Source: Porphyromonadaceae bacterium UBA7180
Lineage (GTDB): Bacteria > Bacteroidota > Bacteroidia > Bacteroidales > Muribaculaceae
Assembly (NCBI GenBank): GCA_002491165.1
Contig: DKVK01000057.1
Coordinates: 1 to 9,332, forward strand
Reading direction: 5' to 3'
DNA length: 9,332 nucleotides
The notes beneath the pieces were generated by a model. The model was not told the DNA's origin and made no database searches. It worked only from the letters and a program-made list of their open reading frames with translations. The position numbers and the translations under genes were made by a program. Below, one piece after another: positions 1-8,000 of this stretch (the first letter of the stretch is position 1; every line of letters starts with the position of its first letter).

Positions 1-1043
1 GTATAGTAAGCACCCATCTGTGCGCGGTCATTGATATACTGCTCAAAGATGTAGCCGAGCACGTCCGGGTTGATGTCCTTGCCTGATGCCGTAAGACGAG
101 TGTCAAGGTGCCAGTTCCATTTGTCAAAGAAATCAAACAGGCCGATAAACGCCTCGTCAGGAATGTCGATGTCGGCATAGTCAGCTTCGAGTTGATGCTC
201 GTCGAACATACCGCCGTTGAGATACGGTATCTTTCCGAAAACCGCCTCAAAGTCGCGGGAGTGTTTCGGCGTGTTCAAGCCGTCATGAAACAGAATGCGA
301 AGGAAGCTGCGGTAGAAATTGTAGAATTTATCCTCCCCTTCGTTAGCCCGCACATAATTCAGCTTGTTACGCAGATAATCCACATCAAGATTCAGAAACC
401 CCTTCTTCTGAATGAAGTAGCAGAACATTAGCCGGTTGAGCATAACCGAGGCATACCACTGTTTATTACGGTTATTCTTGGTCTCAACATAGTCGTCGAT
501 ACCTGTTATAAACTCAGCAAATGCCTTATGCTGCTTCTTGAAACCGGCATAGAAATCCTTTGTGATTTTCTCGGAGTTAACGGCAAAGGCGGTCTGCACC
601 TTGGAACGGAGATCGACTATGTTTGTCTGTTCGTCAAAATCAAATGTAATGCCGTCAATTTTTTGATAGACAACCTCTGCATTGGCATTGTCGTATTCAA
701 CAAGCACAAGGTCGCGTTTCTCGTTGGTACGCACAGGCACCACCCATAGGTCGTGAGCAGTGCCGCGAAGTCGGTAAATGCAGATATAGTCGAGAGCCTG
801 ACGGCGAAGCTTGGTGTCAATCTTCTTTGCCATGCTTTGTGTGGGGATTTCATCCACTTCCGAGTATAGTATCTGAAAACCACTTCGCTCGGCGATAGCC
901 GTAATATTATACTCCTTATCGTCAACGAAGATGGACGGAAGCTGCGCATGACCGCGATAGCGGTTCCAACCTAATTCAGTAACGAACAGCTCTTTGAAAT
1001 CTCCCTGACGAATGAGATTCAGAAATTGAGGCTTTCTAATCAT
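1..1043 (-). CDS. Eco57I-type N6-adenine DNA methyltransferase, N-terminal part (cut by left edge)
   Basis: The gene starts at the ATG at 1043 and stays open to base 1, giving 347 complete codons. Residues 1-155 form an N-terminal domain I do not recognise (begins MIRKPQFLNL, with LFVTELGWNRY near 20-29). Residues 195-220 carry the segment NRLMFCYFIQKKGFL, and 270-335 carry YLNGGMFD and INPDVLGYIFEQYIN. All are typical of large type IIG, ISP and PglX-like methyltransferases. The last visible residues are RAQMGAYY, with the next codon starting AC, so this is the K/M-G-A-Y-Y-T motif that opens the S-adenosylmethionine-binding domain. Motif I and the catalytic NPPY, and any target-recognition domain, lie outside the window. 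Family members usually exceed 900 residues. The expected role is methylating adenine in a target sequence to mark self DNA. The start codon overlaps the stop of the upstream helicase by four bases (ATGA), so translation is probably coupled. A C-terminal nuclease cannot be excluded. Confidence 0.85.
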   Translation of the reverse strand, partial: MIRKPQFLNLIRQGDFKELFVTELGWNRYRGHAQLPSIFVDDKEYNITAIAERSGFQILYSEVDEIPTQSMAKKIDTKLRRQALDYICIYRLRGTAHDLWVVPVRTNEKRDLVLVEYDNANAEVVYQKIDGITFDFDEQTNIVDLRSKVQTAFAVNSEKITKDFYAGFKKQHKAFAEFITGIDDYVETKNNRNKQWYASVMLNRLMFCYFIQKKGFLNLDVDYLRNKLNYVRANEGEDKFYNFYRSFLRILFHDGLNTPKHSRDFEAVFGKIPYLNGGMFDEHQLEADYADIDIPDEAFIGLFDFFDKWNWHLDTRLTASGKDINPDVLGYIFEQYINDRAQMGAYY

Positions 1044-4000
1044 GGCAAAGGATATTTTTTGTGTTGCATACCGAGAGAACATACGATTACCGGGTCACGC
1101 CGAGTGTTATCCTCTACCGGGAGACGGCAGAGCGCACCACTTTTGCGGAGGTCAAGAACATACTGCACAATCTCATCGTTGTTCTGATTGCGGCGTAACA
1201 TTTGGCCAATGGTCAGTTTGGCTGAGTCGAGAAGAGGATAATTGTAAATGTCGTTGATGGCGAGTTTCAGGTCCTCCTTGTCTTCCTCGCCAAAGAAAAT
1301 ATTGGTATCCTGTTTATAGTAATGGTCGAGAAGGTCAACAAGACGGTATCTTGTCGAGAATCGGTTGCCGAGGATTCCGGCGGTTGTCGGGTCGGCTGTC
1401 TCCCTCTCAACCTGTTCCACCGCCTGACACACAAGTTCGTGATGGTTGGCAAGAGGTTCGACGCACGGATCGGCAAGTGAACATTGCATTGCCTGAAGAA
1501 TCTTCTTCTGCGAATGACTCATTACGGTGCCATCCGGAGCAAGCCATGTCAAGACATCGAAGTCATTGTATGTACGGGCGTAAGTTATGACTCCGGTATT
1601 TCCGACATCCTCAACCGCTTTTGTGGAATACACCATGTTTTGCAACTGCGGTATAATCTCCTTCAATTTCGGATTGGCATCGGTGGCGTTTTTCCATATC
1701 TGGAAAGCCTGCGACGAAAGGTCAACATCGCCATCGTCTTCATCATCGAGAGTGCCCGCCTTTTCGTTGAACATATCCCGGAGGTTCTGCTCGTTACCCT
1801 CAAAGAATATTTCGTCTGAACCGATTATATTTGCGTTCTGATTGATACGGTTGTTGAGACGCTCACGAAGCGATATGATTTTCTCAACTCCATCCGCCGG
1901 GAAGAATGAATAACAATAAATTTGGTCTTCCTTCTGCCCGATACGGTCAACGCGACCTGCTCGCTGAATAAGCCGGATAATAGCCCACGGCAGGTCAAAG
2001 TTGACGATGATGTGGCTGTCCTGAAGGTTCTGACCTTCGGACAAGACATCGGTGGCGATCATCACACGGTATTCATCATCGGGAGCGATATCCGTGCGCT
2101 CGTTGCTTACAGGTGAGAATTTCTCTACTTCGGCAGTGGGATTGTCGCAACCGCCGGTGACAACTGACAGCTGTTTCAGTCCCCGTCGTTTAAGCTCGCG
2201 ATAGATATAGTTGGCGGTATCGGAGTATTGGGTAAATACCACGACCTTCTCATCCTTGTGACTGCCTGTGAGCATATCATAGAGGAGATTGAGCTTCTGG
2301 TCGGTGGCCGGATTCCAGTCGCCACAGAGCTTTATCATCTCTATAAGAGTCTCACAGTCTTTCTTCAACTGCTGTTTTAGGGTGCGTTTGAAATATTTTG
2401 AATTGATAAATCCGACATTATTCTTTACCGCTATAAAGTTGTAATATTCGGCGGCGCGACGCATATACTCGTCAAGGTCTGTTGAAATTTTCGGTAGGTC
2501 ACTTTTGCCGGGCAAGCCCTCTTTGACGAAATCTTCGCCAAGAATATTTCCGTTGACATCCTCATCGTCAATGAAGTCATCAGGCAACTGGTTCTCGTCA
2601 CCAATTGGCAGGCGCAATTTGTTTTCAAGAGCGTAAATGAAAACCATGTTGCGGAGAATGTGCCTGGATAATGTCAGCAGAAACGAGAATCCACAACTGT
2701 CGATACGTTTGAAGAAAGTCGATTTGCAGAATCCCATCTGCTGTGTTCCGGCGCGTGACAGATTTTCGATTATACCTTTCTCGGTGACAGATGCCTCCTT
2801 TGCTTTCTCTTCATTAAGAAATGCTGTCAGACCGTATCGGGGCAAACTGAGCGATTCCATCATCTCTATCATCCTGTCGGAGTAAAGACGGGAATACTGG
2901 TCGCCGGGGATAGTTTCAAATTTCAATGCCTTTGGAATACGGTCAGGAAAATACGAGCGTGTTTTGTCTGGAAATTCAAGATAACGCCGTCCGTTTTCAG
3001 GGTCTGTCTTGGCATAATTCTCTTTGATAAAAGTGCGGGTGCGACGTACGAGGAAGAGTTTCATCAGCTCGTTCCAGTCCTCCACACAATCGCTCTTGTC
3101 AAATGCGGCTATACTTCGGATAAAAGTCTCGCTATGATTCTGCATAAACTGACGCTCGCCACCGAGGTTGCGGATATAAGTTTCAGGTCGCATCCCGAGG
3201 TCTTGGTCTTCGTCAATGAACAACCTAAGCTGATTGGCAAGGTCTGAGAAATCCTTATTATAAGGTGTCGCGGTGAGAAGGAGTACGTTGCTGTCCTGTC
3301 GGTCAATCAGTTGCTTTATATTACGGTATCTGCTGCCCTTTGCTCCGTTGCGCAGGTTGTGGCTCTCGTCTATGATTATAAGCCTATAGTAGCGGGAATT
3401 GTCAACATCAATCGGTTTAGCCATTGACATTATATCGACTTTGAGGTCATATTTACGGGCATATTTCTTCCACATTTCCTGAAGATTCGCCGGGCATATA
3501 ATCAGTGTACTGCTTGCGTAGGTGGTTTCATAAATCTTGGCAATGGCACAGGCGGTTATTGTCTTGCCCAAACCCACCACATCGCCGATCATCGCACCTC
3601 CGCGTTTGTCATTGCGCAGATGGCGTGCGGCAATCTTTACCGCTGTCTGCTGGAAGTCGAACAATTCACGGCGAAATTCCGGAGTTAGGGCAAATTCCTT
3701 GATGCCGTTACGAGCTTCTTCACTGAGATGATATGCGGTCTTGAGATAGATGTAATAAGGTGGGATGTCTTCCATTCCGGCCCAGGAGTTGTCTATGGCT
3801 TCAATGAGTTCTTTGGTAATGTCTATGCAGAATTTATCATCCCAACGCTCGTCAAACCAATCAGCAAGTTTCTTGGATTGGTCGCTGTCGGCAAATTCGG
3901 CATTCAGCTCACCGTTTCCACGCAGACCTGAGAATGTGAGATTGCTGCTCCCCATAAGTGCCATAATCTTGTTGAAATTGTCATCGGGTCGATGCGCAAG

Positions 4001-4459
4001 ATAAAGTTTGGCATGAAGCGGGTGGCGGAGATATAGTTTTACGCAGACCTTACCGTCTTTCAACTGCCGGGAGAGACGGCGAAGTGTGATTTCATCTTTC
4101 TTCGTAGGAAGACCGAGTTGTAACTGACGGCGAAACTCGCGGGCTATCTTTACTTTCTGACTGCGCACAAACTCCGCATCAGGGGTATTCTCTTCTTTGC
4201 TGTAAAGCCATCGTGTCAATTCTTCCGGAGGTCGGTGCATACCTACAAGCAAGCGACAGACTCTTAACTGAGGCTCACGCGAAGATTCCTCCTCGACATA
4301 ATCACCGGGAAGTTGGTCAATCTGGTCAATGATTAAATCCCATCCACGAAGATTGAAATATCCTACACAGAAATCAACTCGTTTGACTCCTGTATTAGTT
4401 ATGATGTCATGAAGTCCCTGAGTGAACTTCAAGTCTATGTTGTCGAAGATTCGAGCCAT
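1040..4459 (-). CDS. PLD-family nuclease / SNF2-like helicase fusion, restriction or defence protein
   Basis: The 1139-residue protein has two recognisable parts. Residues about 1-230 are a phospholipase-D-type nuclease domain with one HxK half-motif (H149, K151 in HAKLYL), GSSN at 170-173 and downstream acidic residues in GNGELNAEF (E184, E188). Residues about 265-850 are a complete superfamily 2 motor of SNF2 type: Walker A GDVVGLGKT (292-300), DESH (364-367), LLLTATP (393-399), VVVFTQYSD (739-747), ATDVLSEGQNLQ (802-813) and QRAGRVDRIGQ (832-842). Residues 860-1139 are not recognised and include an acidic stretch near 905-913. The likely role is ATP-driven movement on DNA coupled to cleavage. 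Nuclease-helicase fusions of this kind occur in restriction and phage-defence systems (PLD nucleases of BfiI and NgoAVII type are known). The adjacent methyltransferase gene supports this. The start is set by an in-frame TAG two codons upstream of the ATG. The stop TGA overlaps the next start. Which named defence class it belongs to cannot be decided here. Confidence 0.9.
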   Translation of the reverse strand: MARIFDNIDLKFTQGLHDIITNTGVKRVDFCVGYFNLRGWDLIIDQIDQLPGDYVEEESSREPQLRVCRLLVGMHRPPEELTRWLYSKEENTPDAEFVRSQKVKIAREFRRQLQLGLPTKKDEITLRRLSRQLKDGKVCVKLYLRHPLHAKLYLAHRPDDNFNKIMALMGSSNLTFSGLRGNGELNAEFADSDQSKKLADWFDERWDDKFCIDITKELIEAIDNSWAGMEDIPPYYIYLKTAYHLSEEARNGIKEFALTPEFRRELFDFQQTAVKIAARHLRNDKRGGAMIGDVVGLGKTITACAIAKIYETTYASSTLIICPANLQEMWKKYARKYDLKVDIMSMAKPIDVDNSRYYRLIIIDESHNLRNGAKGSRYRNIKQLIDRQDSNVLLLTATPYNKDFSDLANQLRLFIDEDQDLGMRPETYIRNLGGERQFMQNHSETFIRSIAAFDKSDCVEDWNELMKLFLVRRTRTFIKENYAKTDPENGRRYLEFPDKTRSYFPDRIPKALKFETIPGDQYSRLYSDRMIEMMESLSLPRYGLTAFLNEEKAKEASVTEKGIIENLSRAGTQQMGFCKSTFFKRIDSCGFSFLLTLSRHILRNMVFIYALENKLRLPIGDENQLPDDFIDDEDVNGNILGEDFVKEGLPGKSDLPKISTDLDEYMRRAAEYYNFIAVKNNVGFINSKYFKRTLKQQLKKDCETLIEMIKLCGDWNPATDQKLNLLYDMLTGSHKDEKVVVFTQYSDTANYIYRELKRRGLKQLSVVTGGCDNPTAEVEKFSPVSNERTDIAPDDEYRVMIATDVLSEGQNLQDSHIIVNFDLPWAIIRLIQRAGRVDRIGQKEDQIYCYSFFPADGVEKIISLRERLNNRINQNANIIGSDEIFFEGNEQNLRDMFNEKAGTLDDEDDGDVDLSSQAFQIWKNATDANPKLKEIIPQLQNMVYSTKAVEDVGNTGVITYARTYNDFDVLTWLAPDGTVMSHSQKKILQAMQCSLADPCVEPLANHHELVCQAVEQVERETADPTTAGILGNRFSTRYRLVDLLDHYYKQDTNIFFGEEDKEDLKLAINDIYNYPLLDSAKLTIGQMLRRNQNNDEIVQYVLDLRKSGALCRLPVEDNTRRDPVIVCSLGMQHKKYPLP

Positions 4460-4507
4460 CAGCTATCACAGCCATTGACTCCAAATGGCAAATAGATTGG
4501 TTTGTAT

Positions 4508-4603
4508 AAAAAGAAAAGCGGGAGCCACACCATTGCTCATTCCGCTTCTTGGGGCATTTGGCCTCGCCCACTATAGTAGAATGAGCAAGGTAGAATCACC
4601 CGC
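4508..4603 (-). terminator. Long hairpin plus T-tract before the helicase gene (terminator or attenuator)
   Basis: On the minus strand the outer stem pairs GCGGG (4603-4599) with CCCGC (4522-4518). The main stem pairs CCTTGCTCATTC (4590-4579) with GAATGAGCAATGG (4542-4530), a perfect 10-bp core plus two pairs beyond a bulged base. An inner stem GGGC/GCCC (4569-4566 with 4555-4552) caps it. TTTTCTTTTT follows directly (4517-4508). It points the same way as the helicase gene and would stop, or conditionally stop, transcription from the upstream promoter. Confidence 0.5.
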
Positions 4604-4650
4604 GAAGTATGTATATGCAGACACTTAGCCCAAAATCAATCGAGTTTGGA

Positions 4651-4833
4651 CTAATGTAACATAAACTTACCCGGGGCATCCACCATTGCTTTACTCTTGA
4701 CTATAGTTTCGAAAACGGCCAAATTTTCAAGAAGCCAAGAAATAAAGCGTTGATAAACGCCTTTCGTATGTAACGAATTTCGTATGTAACGAACCTCCCA
4801 ATGCCCGGTGTTTGTCCTCCTCCGAGGCACCAC
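4651..4833 (-). CDS. Possible 60-residue small protein, family not recognised
   Basis: The frame opens at GTG (4833) and ends just before position 4651, starting about 15 bases after the predicted transcription start. The product begins MVPRRRTNTGHW and has a hydrophobic helix-like centre (FISWLLENLAVFETIV). No domain is recognised. The exact 16-bp tandem repeat falls inside it. Because 16 is not a multiple of three, the two copies are read in different frames, which argues against a coding origin for that part. The region is better explained by RNA structure. The alternative is a leader peptide or a remnant of a larger gene. Confidence 0.2.
   Translation of the reverse strand: MVPRRRTNTGHWEVRYIRNSLHTKGVYQRFISWLLENLAVFETIVKSKAMVDAPGKFMLH
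4762..4793. repeat. Exact 16-bp tandem repeat, each unit an inverted repeat
   Basis: TTTCGTATGTAACGAA occurs at 4762-4777 and again, without any change or gap, at 4778-4793. Within each unit TTCGT and ACGAA are complementary around a 5-base centre, so the block is two adjacent palindromes spaced by 16 bases. It lies about 55-85 bases downstream of the predicted transcription start. It could be a double operator, a recombinase-binding site, or two RNA hairpins. Confidence 0.85.
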
Positions 4834-4853
4834 GTATCGCGGGTTCGCATATG

Positions 4854-4883
4854 CAAAATTAGCAATTATTTCTGAAACAGCAA
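4854..4883 (-). promoter_or_regulatory. Bacteroidota promoter (TTG-N19-TAATTTTG) reading toward the helicase operon
   Basis: On the minus strand TAATTTTG (4861-4854) is a perfect match to the Bacteroidota -7 consensus TAnnTTTG. TTG at 4883-4881 stands exactly 19 bases upstream, where the -33 element belongs. Transcription would start near 4848. It is the best promoter match upstream of the helicase and methyltransferase genes, so it probably drives either the operon through a leader of about 390 bases or a separate RNA. Confidence 0.6.
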
Positions 4884-4896
4884 TTGATTATGCTGT
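4877..4896. promoter_or_regulatory. Palindrome over the -33 element, possible operator
   Basis: ACAGCA (4877-4882) and TGCTGT (4891-4896) are perfect inverted repeats separated by 8 bases. The left arm covers the TTG of the predicted -33 element, so a dimeric protein bound here would block the promoter. No regulator gene is visible in the window. Confidence 0.4.
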
Positions 4897-4970
4897 AAAA
4901 CATATAAACGCCGATTTCATAACAACAAATCAGCAACTTCGCGCAGTTAGAGGTTGCGCCTTCGTGTAAC

Positions 4971-5005
4971 AAAAAAGAGGGTGTGCCGGCGGGACACACC
5001 CTCTT
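4971..5005 (-). terminator. Rho-independent terminator of the secreted-protein gene
   Basis: On the minus strand AAGAGGGTGTG (5005-4995) pairs perfectly with CACACCCTCTT (4985-4975) around a 9-base loop, and six T residues occupy 4976-4971, the first two of them overlapping the end of the stem. It lies 35 bases after the stop codon of the secreted-protein gene and separates that gene from the defence operon downstream. Confidence 0.9.
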
Positions 5006-5039
5006 GTGTTGGGCGGCTCGGGGCCGCGGGAAGTTCAGG

Positions 5040-8000
5040 TTATTTTACCATTACCTTGAAGGCTTTGCCGTTGACGAGCACGGTGTGTACGCCGGCGGCT
5101 GCCGGTATGCGCAGAGTGTTCGTGTCGACACTGCCGCTGAAGAGCGTGCGGCCGGCTACGTCGCAAGCCGTCACGTCAAGTCCATCGGCGCCGGTGATGA
5201 CAATGGCGCCGCGCACTGCGTTGACGCGCACTGCACCGTCGGCTATGCCGTCGATTGCGTTCGGTTTGTCAACTGAGGTAAAGTTCCATCCTTTGATAAC
5301 ACCCTTGTCGGTGGCATTATCGAAACGGACATATATACCGGGCTGTATCCACGGACGGAGCAGATAGCTTTCGGGGATAGCGAAGCTGTAAGTCGTCCAG
5401 GCTCCGTCGGCAGCAGTTTCGGGAGTATCAACGCGGTCGAGGATGATGCGGTCGAGACCGTATGTTCCGACAAAAGCTTCGACTGTAGGCGTGTTGTCGT
5501 CATTCAGGAACGTGAACGAGAATACGGCGGACTGTTTGTTTTCGGTAGAAATCATCGGGAGCATGATACCGCTGTCGGTATTATCAGCATAAGCGGTTCC
5601 TACAAGGACTTTACCATCTTCGCCATCCGCTACAGTAGAAGCATCGGCCAATCTCCAGTAAGGCTCGTTGCTCGGGGTGTTGGTGAAGGTGTAAACGGGT
5701 CCGTAAACGAAGCCGCCGCCTTCGAAGGTTTCGTTGATGTCCTCGTTATAAGGCTTGCCTATAACAACTTCGCGCTCATAGACGGAGGAGTTGGTGCTTG
5801 CGCTCTGGAAGGCTTCGATGCCGAGGGTGATGTAATCCTGCGGAGTGTCGGCATCTACTTCAAAGATGCAGTGGGTGTCGCTGGTGTAGATGGAGCGTGT
5901 GTAATCCCAGTCTTCATCATAATCGTTCCACGGAGTGATGCGGTATTCGAGTTTCGACGGGTTGATGACACCACCGTTGACGCCCTCGGTAACGGCATCC
6001 CACTGGAGCTCTACGCCCAGACCGTCTTCAGTGACGTTGATGGCAGTGAAGTGCGGGGTCTTCGGTGTGTCGAGACCGATGAAGGCATTAGCTGTCAGAG
6101 CCGCCGAGGGGCCGTCTGCATTAGCGACGCTTACTGAGAAGTGGCAAAGTCCGGCATTCGCAGCTACGGTTTGTGAAACATGAGCACCGGGAAGGGCTGT
6201 AACCGTCTTTGTCTCTACAGGAGAAGTGATAGTGGCCGTGAGTTCAGTAGCTGCAAGAGCATCACCGCCTGCGTTAAGCGTGGGCATATCGAAAGCTACT
6301 GTTGCCGAGTTGTTGCCTTCGGGATCCGGAGTAATGGCAAGATTTTCCACAGTAGCCGGGATGGCGTCGAACTGACCCTCGTATGACAGCAATAGTTCAC
6401 TGATATAGAGAGTGTACATATTCTTTTCAGACGTACAGTGGAAACCGATGTAGTATTTACCGGCGGCAGGAACGGTGAATGTTCCGGTAAAGGCTTTCGG
6501 ACCACCGTTGTCGCTGACAGTATGCGCGAAATCAACTTCCTCAAGGATACAGGTAGTCATCCCTTCTACAGTAGGTTCGGTGCCGATCCATACGGAGAAT
6601 TTCTCTTTGTAATGGGCACTTGAAGTGGCGGCATTCACTGTAAATTCAAGAGTCTTGCTTGCATCTGCAATGTTGACGGGAAGAGTAATTGCCCAGTCAT
6701 CGGCGGGATTGGAACTGTCATATTTGTAGCTGAGGCCCTGATCGCTCGGGGTCCAGGTATTACTTGACGGAAGGATATTGAAGACCGTTATGTCCTCGAA
6801 AATCTCATTGCCGGTAAGGTCAAGGTCCAAAGGCAACTGATAAGCGAATGAAGAGGGACGATTCACCTTGAACGAAGTAGTGACTTCCTCGCTGTAAGAA
6901 ACTCCGTTAGGTGTATTGTAGCTTGCCTTTGTCATAAAGGAATGTTCGCCTCGCGGAAGATTGACGGTCCAATTGACGGTCGAACCGGCATTACCGGTGA
7001 GGGTTTCGCCCTCTTTTTCACCGTCGATGTAAAGTTCGGCCGACACCTGAGTGCCGGGAGCAAGGGGTTCCCCGGTAAATTTTTCGGAGGGAAGAATTAC
7101 GGGAACTGTTCCGTCGCTGCCGTCGAATGAGAGCTCACCGAACTGAGGATCTGCTATCTTGTAATCGTCGCCTTTGACTACAGCAAGGTTGCTGATGAGA
7201 AGCGAGGTGCGGTTTGCCGGTGAATTTGCAAGAACTCCGACGTATTTTATTCCCGGTGTGGAAACAGAGAAATATCCCTTATGGTTTACCCATGCAGCAT
7301 TCATGTAGTTGTCAAGGTCAAGGACTTTCTGACCTGAAAGCATAGCTTCGGCAGTAGGTTCGTCGGCTACATAAACTTCAAGACTTTCGCCAGAATATTT
7401 AGTCGCTATATCAAGGGTCAACTCATACAATCCTGTTTCAGTAAAGTTAATCTGCGGGAAAATCAGCCAGTCATTGGCGGCTGCGTTCCAGTCGGCGTAG
7501 TACTGGAAACATTCACGTGTATCCGGGGCAGCCTGATTGTTGGTTTGCCATGTCTGCGTACCCTCATCAACATTTATTACGGTACAGTACTCGAAATCGT
7601 CGAAATCGCAAGGCATGTTTACGGGCACTGCCATCGGCACTGTGACGAGTTTTGTCACTTTCTTATCCTGGCTTGCGGAAGAAGATGTCAACAATGTACC
7701 GTCTACGGTCATTTCAACGTAGGAAGAGAATGTGTGCGTTCCTCGCGGCACATTGACATTCTTACTTACAGACTGTCCGGGAGCGACTGTCAACGGGGAA
7801 CCGTCCACTTCATTGCCGTCAATGAGCATGTGGAGCGTCATGTTTTCGCTCAGGGCATCACCGTTGATGGAGGATGTCGGCGCTTTCACTGTGAAGACGC
7901 CGTCTTCACCATTGAAGTCGAGGCTTTCGATTTCAGGAGCAGAAGGCTTGCGGGGATCTTGGGACTCGATGGTGAAATTGCGCATATAAGTATACCATTT

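Larger units (their letters stand above)
4508..4848 (-). ncRNA. Candidate structured RNA or regulatory leader upstream of the defence operon
   Basis: A good Bacteroidota promoter (4883 to 4854) would start a transcript near 4848, and a long hairpin with a T-tract would end it near 4508, giving about 340 nt. In between, the minus strand shows a row of small hairpins: TTCGT-TACAT-ACGAA twice in tandem (4792-4763), GCGTT-TATC-AACGC (4760-4747), and GAAAA paired with TTTTC around 4722-4708. ACCCGCGA near the 5' end (4844-4837) is an exact complement of TCGCGGGT (4605-4598), which could close the fold. I do not recognise the RNA as RNase P, tmRNA, SRP, 6S or a known riboswitch. It may be a free-standing RNA or the attenuated 5' leader of the helicase gene, whose ATG lies 48 bases further on. 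A 60-codon ORF overlaps it. The evidence is promoter, terminator and hairpins only. Confidence 0.4.

Noticed and set aside
108..431. A 107-codon plus-strand open frame at the left end
   Set aside because: It is antisense to the methyltransferase frame, whose translation carries clear family motifs through the same bases.
617..949. A 110-codon minus-strand open frame
   Set aside because: It is a different reading frame of the same strand inside the methyltransferase gene, with an Arg/Ser/Leu-rich translation and no motif.
4489..4496. TCTATTTG on the minus strand as a separate -7 box for the helicase gene
   Set aside because: It misses the conserved A of TAnnTTTG and has no TTG or TTTG at the right distance, so it is much weaker than the promoter at 4854-4883. 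It would matter only if the upstream hairpin fully terminates transcription.
4533..4588. Inverted repeats TTGCTCATTC/GAATGAGCAA as the ends of an invertible promoter or small mobile element
   Set aside because: The 36-base interior holds no promoter match, is too short for a typical invertible segment, and the arms lead directly into a T-tract, which fits a terminator hairpin better.
4672..4690. Resemblance of GGTGGATGCC on the minus strand to the start of 23S rRNA
   Set aside because: Only about ten bases match and nothing before or after follows the rRNA sequence, so it is taken as chance.
4933..4959. Small hairpins GCAAC/GTTGC and GCGCA/TGCGC
   Set aside because: Stems of five base pairs with long loops and no T-tract are expected by chance at this length.
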